NCBI GenBank assembly: GCA_934539295.1
Contig: CAKTCN010000042.1
Location: forward strand, 1 to 21,020
DNA from: an uncultured Allosphingosinicella sp.
GTDB lineage: Bacteria > Pseudomonadota > Alphaproteobacteria > Sphingomonadales > Sphingomonadaceae
DNA: 21,020 bases
Direction of reading: 5' to 3'
Both the position numbers and the translations under genes were made by a program. Position 1 is the stretch's first letter; each line of letters starts with the position of its first letter. Under the pieces are notes generated by a model. That model was not told where the DNA came from. It made no database searches and saw only the letters and a list, made by a program, of their open reading frames with translations. Shown here piece after piece: positions 16,594 through 21,020 of the stretch.

Positions 16594-17552
16594 TGGCCTG
16601 CGCCGCCCTCCTCGTCGGCGACGGGCCCATACGGCCCCTCTCGCCCGAGGAGGCGGCAAGCTATGGCGGACCGGGTTTCGTCTGGTCGCATATCGACCGG
16701 CTTGACGAAGCCGACCGCGAGATCCTGACGCGCTTCGGCGACATTCCCGACATTGCGCTGAACGCGCTCGTCGCCACCGAGACGCGGCCACGCTGCGACC
16801 GGATCGAGGATGGCGCGATCGTCAATATCCGCGGACCTGCGGCAACCGACGAGGCAGGCAGCGATCGGCTCGTGTCGATCCGCTGCTGGGTGCGCGCCGG
16901 CAAGGTCAACAGCCTCACCCGCTGGCCGATGCGCGCGACCGAGCAGGTCAAGGCTATGGTCGAACAGGGGCAGATCCTCGACCCCGGCGATCTCGTCGCC
17001 GCCTTCGCCCGCGCCATCTCCAAGCAGCTCGACCCGCAGGTGGCGGACCTCGGCGACCTGCTCGACACGTGCGAGCTCGAACTGGAACCAAAGCGCATCT
17101 ACGATCTGCGCACCACCATCACGCGGGTGCGTTCGGAGGCGATCTCCTACCGCCGCTTCGTCGCGCCCGACCGCGATGCGCTCCAGGCGCTCGCCGGCAT
17201 GGACTTCGAATGGCTGGCTGAGGAGGACCGCCTCCACATCCGCGAAGCCGCCGATCGCTTCGCCCGCATGACGGAGGAACTGGAGGCGGTGCGCGAGCGC
17301 GCGGCGCTGCTGCACGAACAGATCACCGACCTTCGATCCGAACAGATCGACTCGCGCTCGCTGCTCATCTCAGTCGTGGCCTTCATCTTCCTGCCGCTGA
17401 CCTTCGTCACCGGCCTGCTCGGCATCAATGTCGCCGGCATTCCGTATGCGAACGAACCTTGGGCCTTCTCGGCCGTAGTGGTGCTATGCCTCGTGCTCGG
17501 ACTCGTCGTACTCGCCTGGTTCCTGATGGCGCACTGGCTGAGGCGCGGCTGA
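16593..17552 (+). CDS. CorA/ZntB-family divalent metal transporter
   Basis: This 319-residue protein has a large N-terminal cytoplasmic domain with a long helical section (about residues 120-255). Two C-terminal membrane helices follow (about 256-276 and 288-312). The family's pore motif is present as G277-I-N279 in GLLGINVAGIP; the form with GIP following is closer to ZntB than to classical CorA (GMN). ZntB members move Zn2+ and related ions, with direction and ion set by context; none can be fixed here. The ATG shares its A with the galU stop. An upstream in-frame extension would overlap galU heavily and is not family-like. Confidence 0.9.
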   Translation: MACAALLVGDGPIRPLSPEEAASYGGPGFVWSHIDRLDEADREILTRFGDIPDIALNALVATETRPRCDRIEDGAIVNIRGPAATDEAGSDRLVSIRCWVRAGKVNSLTRWPMRATEQVKAMVEQGQILDPGDLVAAFARAISKQLDPQVADLGDLLDTCELELEPKRIYDLRTTITRVRSEAISYRRFVAPDRDALQALAGMDFEWLAEEDRLHIREAADRFARMTEELEAVRERAALLHEQITDLRSEQIDSRSLLISVVAFIFLPLTFVTGLLGINVAGIPYANEPWAFSAVVVLCLVLGLVVLAWFLMAHWLRRG

Positions 17553-17824
17553 GCCAAGAGGCGCGCTGCTTCCTCTGCGAACGGCCGCTGGGCGCCCGGG
17601 TCGAGTGGCACCACCCGGTCCCGAAGAGTCGCGGCGGCAGGACGACCGAGCCGGTCCATCCGATCTGCCACCGCACCATCCACGCGACCCTCACCAACAA
17701 GGAGCTGGAGCGCAGCTACCACTCAGCCGAGGCGCTGCGCGCACATCCGGAGATCGCAGCGTTCATCACCTGGGTGAAGAGCAAGCACCCGGACTTTCAC
17801 GCGCCGACGCGGCGCAAGAAGTAG
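17549..17824 (+). CDS. Small HNH endonuclease-like protein, start uncertain
   Basis: About 91 residues carry an HNH-type motif. CFLC near the N-terminus pairs with HPICHRTIH further on as a possible zinc site, and VEWHHPVPKSRGG is the HH active-site strand. The C-terminus FITWVKSKHPDFHAPTRR is also seen in short sphingomonad HNH proteins as far as I recall. The start is unclear: a CTG at 17549 overlaps the zntB-like stop (CTGA) and gives a natural length. An ATG at 17486 would add 21 Arg-rich residues read from within the previous gene. No SD is obvious. It ends 7 bp from the convergent SMR gene. Its role and DNA target are unknown. Confidence 0.65.
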   Translation: MSQEARCFLCERPLGARVEWHHPVPKSRGGRTTEPVHPICHRTIHATLTNKELERSYHSAEALRAHPEIAAFITWVKSKHPDFHAPTRRKK

Positions 17825-17831
17825 GCCACCG

Positions 17832-18152
17832 TCACGCGCCGGCGAAGAACTTGGTCCCGACCACGCCTATGATGATGAGGGCGATGAAGCCCGCCTGCAC
17901 GCCGTTGATCCGCTCGCCAAAGAAGATGGTGCCGAAGATCGTCACGCCGACCGCACCCAGCCCAGTCCATACGGCGTAAGCCGTCCCCGCCGGCAAACCG
18001 CGCATGGCGAGCGCGAGCAGCCCCATGTTGACGAAGCTCAGCACGATCGGGACAGCGGATGCCGACCAGCTGCTGTGCATGGCCGCCCATTTGAGGCTCA
18101 GCGCCCAGATGATTTCGGTAACGACGGCGATGCCGAGGATGAGCCACGCCAT
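17832..18152 (-). CDS. sugE: SMR-family transporter, guanidinium exporter type (Gdx/SugE)
   Basis: This is a 106-residue, four-helix small multidrug resistance protein. The essential E13 sits in helix 1 (MAWLILGIAVVTEIIWALSLKWA). The loop-helix 3 sequence TAYAVWTGLGAVGV is the pattern of the SugE/Gdx branch rather than of EmrE/Qac drug pumps. Gdx proteins export guanidinium in exchange for protons. The start ATG is preceded on its strand by AGGAGAAATCC, a good ribosome-binding site. The 109 bp upstream contain a few GC-rich hairpins but no guanidine riboswitch I can support. It is transcribed from the same strand as the next HNH gene upstream. Confidence 0.9.
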   Translation of the reverse strand: MAWLILGIAVVTEIIWALSLKWAAMHSSWSASAVPIVLSFVNMGLLALAMRGLPAGTAYAVWTGLGAVGVTIFGTIFFGERINGVQAGFIALIIIGVVGTKFFAGA

Positions 18153-18261
18153 GGATTTCTCCTGATGCGGGCTCGAAGGAAAGGCGCAGCGGCCGGAAAC
18201 CCGTAAGAGGCCGGAGCGCGCGCCGCACCTAGAACAGACGCGCCGGTGCGTCCAGCACGGC

Positions 18262-18828
18262 CTACGCCTCCAATTCGATGTCCCAGTAGAGATAATCGCG
18301 CCAGCTGTCGTGCAGGTAGCCGGGCGGAAAGCTGCGGCCATGCTCCTGCAGCATCCAGCTCGTGGGTCGGATCGGATGTTGGTGCAGGCTCATATGCGCC
18401 TCCAGCGGCGTCCGACCGCCCTTGCGCAGGTTGCAGGGCGCACAGGCCGTGGCGACATTCTCCCACGTCGTCCTGCCGCCCTGTGCACGGGGGATGACGT
18501 GGTCGAAGGTCAGCTCCTTGGGGCTGCCGCAATATTGGCAGGCGAAGCGGTCGCGCAGGAACAGGTTGAAACGGGTAAAGGCAGGATATTCGGACGGCTT
18601 CACATATTGGCGAAGCGCGATCACGCTGGGGATCTTCATGGTGCGCGTGGGGCTGTGCACTTCCCGGGCATAATGGGCGACGATGTCCACCCGCTCCAGG
18701 AACACCGCCTTGACCGCGGTCTGCCAGGGCCAGAGGCTCAGCGGGTAGTAACTCAACGGCGTATAATCCGCATTGAGCACCAACGCGGGACACGAATCCG
18801 GATGTCTAAGAAGGTCGGGGTGATACAT
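18262..18828 (-). CDS. HNH endonuclease
   Basis: This 188-residue protein has a complete HNH domain: C97-x2-C100, then TFDHVIPRAQGG (H110), TWENVATAC (N124) and C129-x2-C132, i.e. the zinc-bound HNH of the McrA-like group. The N-terminal part ALVLNADYTPLSYYPLSLWPW is the conserved opening of a widespread chromosomal HNH family in alphaproteobacteria. I recall no defined function for it and no link to restriction here. The start is the ATG giving MYHPDLLRHP; GGAGG lies 12 bases upstream, a long spacing. A 23-residue longer reading is possible only through non-ATG codons and lacks family similarity. Confidence 0.88.
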   Translation of the reverse strand: MYHPDLLRHPDSCPALVLNADYTPLSYYPLSLWPWQTAVKAVFLERVDIVAHYAREVHSPTRTMKIPSVIALRQYVKPSEYPAFTRFNLFLRDRFACQYCGSPKELTFDHVIPRAQGGRTTWENVATACAPCNLRKGGRTPLEAHMSLHQHPIRPTSWMLQEHGRSFPPGYLHDSWRDYLYWDIELEA

Positions 18829-19027
18829 GATCGACAAAGGCCTCCAGCATCCCGGAGGAAGACCATCGCCGAACGCAGCCCCTGTCGCCTGTCGCACTCA
18901 GAACCGGGGAGAATGCGGCGGCTTGGGCCTTCTTCTCCTGTTCGGTCACGCTTATGGACGACCCGCGTGACAGGAATATGAATCACACATCCCGACTCGC
19001 GGTCAAGAGCCAGGTTTAAGTCTCGTC

Positions 19028-19900
19028 ATGACGATCACCCGCTTCGCCCCGTCCCCCACCGGCCGGCTGCACCTCGGCCATGCATATTCGGCGATGCTGG
19101 CGCATGATCATGCACGCAGCCGCGCCGGAACGTTCCTGCTGCGGATCGAGGATATCGATCCTGGCCGCTCGCGTACCGAACATGTTGCCGGCATCCTGGA
19201 GGACCTGGACTGGCTGGGGCTGCGGCACGATGGCGCGGTGGTGTTCCAGTCGGATCGCCTGCCGATCTACGCCGATGCGCTGGAAAGATTGAAGCGACGC
19301 GGACTGGCCTATCCTTGCTTCTGCACCCGGTCGGAGATCGCAGCGGAAGTGGCCGCGAGCGCGTCGGCGCCGCACGGACCGGACGGGCCACTCTATCCAG
19401 GAACGTGCCGCAGGCTCGATGCGCAGGAGGTGCGGCGGCGCATGGCCATGCAGCCGCATGCATGGCGACTCGACGTGGGCAAGGCGCTGCTTTCCTGCTC
19501 CGGCAAGGGTCCGCTGGCTTGGTCCGACAATGGCGCACTGGTCCAGGCGCGTCCCGAGATGTTCGGGGACGTGGTGCTGGCGCGCAAGGATGCGCCCACC
19601 AGCTATCACCTGGCCGTGACAGTGGACGATGCGGCGCAGGGCGTAACCGACGTCGTCCGCGGGCGCGATCTGTATGAGGCGACGCATGTGCATCGGCTGC
19701 TTCAGGCGCTTCTCAATCTTCCCACCCCTCAATATCATCATCACGGCCTGCTGACCGATGACGCGGGCCGGCGCCTGGCAAAGCGCAACGGTGCACCGAC
19801 GATCGCATCGTTACGGGAGGCGGGAGTGGATCCTCGGGCTCTCGTGGCGGGCCTGCGGCAGGGGCGATTGCCGGTTGGATATGGGGCCGCCAGCGCCTAG
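19028..19900 (+). CDS. gluQ: Glutamyl-Q tRNA(Asp) synthetase
   Basis: GluQRS activates glutamate and attaches it to queuosine at position 34 of tRNA(Asp). The 290 residues contain only the catalytic domain of a glutamyl-tRNA synthetase, without the anticodon-binding part. The HIGH motif is HLGH (15-18) after FAPSPTGRL, and the KMSKS equivalent is LAKRNG. Zinc ligands match the GluQRS pattern: C97-x-C99 and Y123-x3-C127. The ATG lies just after a short leader with no strong Shine-Dalgarno. The 199 bp upstream are shared with the divergent HNH gene and hold no feature I can name. Confidence 0.94.
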   Translation: MTITRFAPSPTGRLHLGHAYSAMLAHDHARSRAGTFLLRIEDIDPGRSRTEHVAGILEDLDWLGLRHDGAVVFQSDRLPIYADALERLKRRGLAYPCFCTRSEIAAEVAASASAPHGPDGPLYPGTCRRLDAQEVRRRMAMQPHAWRLDVGKALLSCSGKGPLAWSDNGALVQARPEMFGDVVLARKDAPTSYHLAVTVDDAAQGVTDVVRGRDLYEATHVHRLLQALLNLPTPQYHHHGLLTDDAGRRLAKRNGAPTIASLREAGVDPRALVAGLRQGRLPVGYGAASA

Positions 19901-19909
19901 ATTGAGCCC

Positions 19910-20113
19910 ATGACACCGATCCTCATCATCCTGATCGTCATCATGGCGGCCTTCGTCCTCTATTCGCTGGTGCGCGGCGTGATCGTGATGGCGCAGGGCA
20001 AGGATGCGACCGGTCAGCAATCGCAGGACTGGATGCGCAAGCGCGTCAAATATCAGGCGATCGCGATCGTGCTGGTCGTCCTGCTGCTGCTGATCGCCGG
20101 CGGGCAGGGCTGA
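19910..20113 (+). CDS. Twin transmembrane helix small protein (HIG1-like)
   Basis: This 67-residue protein has two hydrophobic helices (about 3-27 and 46-63) joined by a short basic loop, with RKRVKYQAIAIVLV at the start of the second helix. This is the layout of the alphaproteobacterial twin-TM small proteins related to HIG1-domain proteins, which in mitochondria assist cytochrome oxidase. It starts 9 bp after gluQ and ends five bases before the next start codon, so the three genes probably form one transcript. Confidence 0.85.
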   Translation: MTPILIILIVIMAAFVLYSLVRGVIVMAQGKDATGQQSQDWMRKRVKYQAIAIVLVVLLLLIAGGQG

Positions 20114-20117
20114 GGTC

Positions 20118-20687
20118 TTGGTCAAGCTCAACAAGATCTACACCCGCACCGGCGATGCGGGCAGCACCGGCCTGGTCGACGGATTGCGCGTGTCGAAGGC
20201 GGATGCGCGCATGGCTGCGATCGGCGATGTGGACGAGGCGAACAGTGCCATCGGCGTGGCCTTGTCCCACGTCACCCACGATCGTGCGCGGGCGATGCTG
20301 GGCGCGGTGCAGAACGAATTGTTCGACCTGGGCGCCGACCTCGCCACACCCGGCGAGGATTTCGCGCCGGGCGAGATGACGCTGCGTATCGTCCAGTCGC
20401 AGATCGACAGGCTGGAGGCCGAGATCGACGCGATGAACGAGACGCTGGCGCCGCTGACCAGCTTCATCCTGCCGGCCGGCGAGGGCGGCGTGGCCTATCT
20501 GCACCTCGCGCGCACCGTGGTGCGGCGGGCCGAGCGGGTCGCCGTGGCGGCGGCCGAGACCAACAGCCTCAATCCGCTCGCCCTCACCTACCTCAATCGC
20601 CTTTCCGACCACCTGTTCGTTATGGCGCGCTGGGTAGCCGCCGCGCAGGGCGGCGACGTCCTGTGGAAGCCCGGCGCCACCCGTTAA
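20118..20687 (+). CDS. PduO-type cob(I)alamin adenosyltransferase
   Basis: This 189-residue enzyme transfers the adenosyl group of ATP to cob(I)alamin, giving adenosylcobalamin. The N-terminal ATP-binding KIYTRTGDAGSTGLVDG (6-22) is intact, and the C-terminal NRLSDHLFVMARW carries the family Arg/Asp pair. The start must be the TTG at 20118: the next ATG (in MAAIGDVDEAN) would remove the ATP loop. The only nearby purine tract (GAGG) overlaps the previous stop codon and is two bases from the TTG, so initiation probably depends on coupling to the twin-TM gene. Homologues normally begin MVKLNKIYTRTGD. Confidence 0.94.
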   Translation: MVKLNKIYTRTGDAGSTGLVDGLRVSKADARMAAIGDVDEANSAIGVALSHVTHDRARAMLGAVQNELFDLGADLATPGEDFAPGEMTLRIVQSQIDRLEAEIDAMNETLAPLTSFILPAGEGGVAYLHLARTVVRRAERVAVAAAETNSLNPLALTYLNRLSDHLFVMARWVAAAQGGDVLWKPGATR

Positions 20688-20694
20688 CCAAACT

Positions 20695-20775
20695 CCGTTC
20701 GTTTCGAGCGAAGTCGAGAAACCGTCTTCGTCCTGCCCCACGAACCCGCTTCTCGACTTCGCTCGAAGCGAACGG
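20695..20775. repeat. Long palindromic element (GTTCGTTTCGAGCGAAGTCGAG family)
   Basis: The 26-nt arms at 20695-20720 and 20750-20775 match at 25 of 26 positions around a 29-nt loop. The element lies eight bases after the adenosyltransferase stop and before the convergent transporter gene. It belongs to the same family as 829-903 and is the best-preserved copy here. In RNA it would give a very stable stem-loop in the 3' ends of both converging transcripts. Confidence 0.9.
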
Positions 20776-20800
20776 TGGAGGGGTGAGGGTGAGCTAAGGC

Positions 20801-21020
20801 TCAGAGCGACAGCAGCAAACCCGCCAGCGCAGCGCTCATCAGATTGGCGAGGCTGCCGGCGACCAGCGCCTTGATGCCGAGGCGGGCGATGATCGGGCGC
20901 TGGTTGGGGGCGAGGCCGCCGGTCACCGCCATCTGGATGGCGATCGACGCGAAATTGGCGAAACCGCACAAGGCGAAGGTGACTATCGCCCTGCTGCGCT
21001 CGGTAAGGACCGCCGCATCG
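20801..21020 (-). CDS. NupC-family concentrative nucleoside transporter, C-terminal fragment
   Basis: The last 72 residues are visible; the gene enters from beyond the right edge and stops with TGA (20801-20803). The sequence [27 protein letters not shown], followed by GLAPNQR and two Ala/Leu-rich stretches, matches the end of CNT/NupC transporters. These import nucleosides with a Na+ or H+ gradient; the CGFANFASI helix contributes to the substrate site. It converges on the adenosyltransferase gene across the palindromic element. Confidence 0.87.
   Translation of the reverse strand, partial: DAAVLTERSRAIVTFALCGFANFASIAIQMAVTGGLAPNQRPIIARLGIKALVAGSLANLMSAALAGLLLSL

Noticed and set aside
18153..18261. 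Possible guanidine riboswitch ahead of the SMR gene
   Set aside because: One hairpin (GCTGG-ACGCA-CCGGC on the minus strand) and one ACGG occur, but the loops do not fit the ACGR two-hairpin guanidine-II pattern, and no guanidine-I or -III core is visible.
17549..18828. A restriction or phage-defence island from two HNH genes near a transporter
   Set aside because: No methylase, helicase or other defence gene is present; the second HNH belongs to a common chromosomal family, and the genes are on opposite strands.

Overview
The window looks like a chromosomal segment of a sphingomonad (Alphaproteobacteria, Sphingomonas-like). It is GC-rich and densely packed, with many 1-4 bp stop/start overlaps. 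Its palindromic repeats are of the kind common in sphingomonads, for example the GTCACCCCGG...CCGGGGTGAC type. The gene orders rrf2-sufB-sufC-sufD-sufS-sufT-sufA and argH-lipoprotein-lysA fit that group. The assignment rests on sequence character and recalled homologues; no search was run.

Layout. 1-200 is the 3' end of a DUF885 gene. It converges on a short DEDDh-type 3'-5' exoribonuclease gene (362-817, minus) across a compound palindrome. From 980 to 7426 lies a complete SUF iron-sulfur assembly operon: Rrf2-type regulator, SufB, a small probably exported protein of unknown function, SufC, SufD, the cysteine desulfurase SufS, a DUF59/SufT protein and an A-type carrier. SufS mobilises sulfur, SufBCD is the scaffold and ATPase, the A-type carrier delivers clusters, and the Rrf2 protein probably senses cluster supply. 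No sufE or sufU is in the window.

7551-10495 holds two convergent exported-protein genes: an unknown secreted protein and a subtilisin-like autotransporter with a lipoprotein signal and a long Gly/Pro linker. 10557-12052 is a HAD pyrimidine-nucleotidase-like gene coupled to dapD. After another palindrome come a TlpA-type thioredoxin lipoprotein gene (minus) and, divergent with overlapping start codons, the run argH - small lipoprotein - lysA - galU - zntB/corA-like - small HNH. dapD and lysA are both lysine/meso-DAP pathway genes. Then come a guanidinium-exporter-type SMR gene and a canonical HNH gene (both minus), gluQ, a twin-TM small protein, a PduO-type cobalamin adenosyltransferase with a TTG start, a long palindrome, and the 3' end of a NupC-type nucleoside transporter gene (minus).

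The most unusual feature is the invasion of the SUF operon by palindromic repeats. One ~88 bp element lies in frame inside sufC and is translated into about 29-36 extra residues. A second, of another family, sits in frame at the 5' end of sufS. A half-element lies just before sufA, and a further full element lies upstream of the regulator. This resembles the protein-coding palindromic elements known from Rickettsia. Intergenic stretches are all under about 220 bp. 18829-19027, between the HNH gene and gluQ, holds nothing I can assign beyond the expected divergent promoters.
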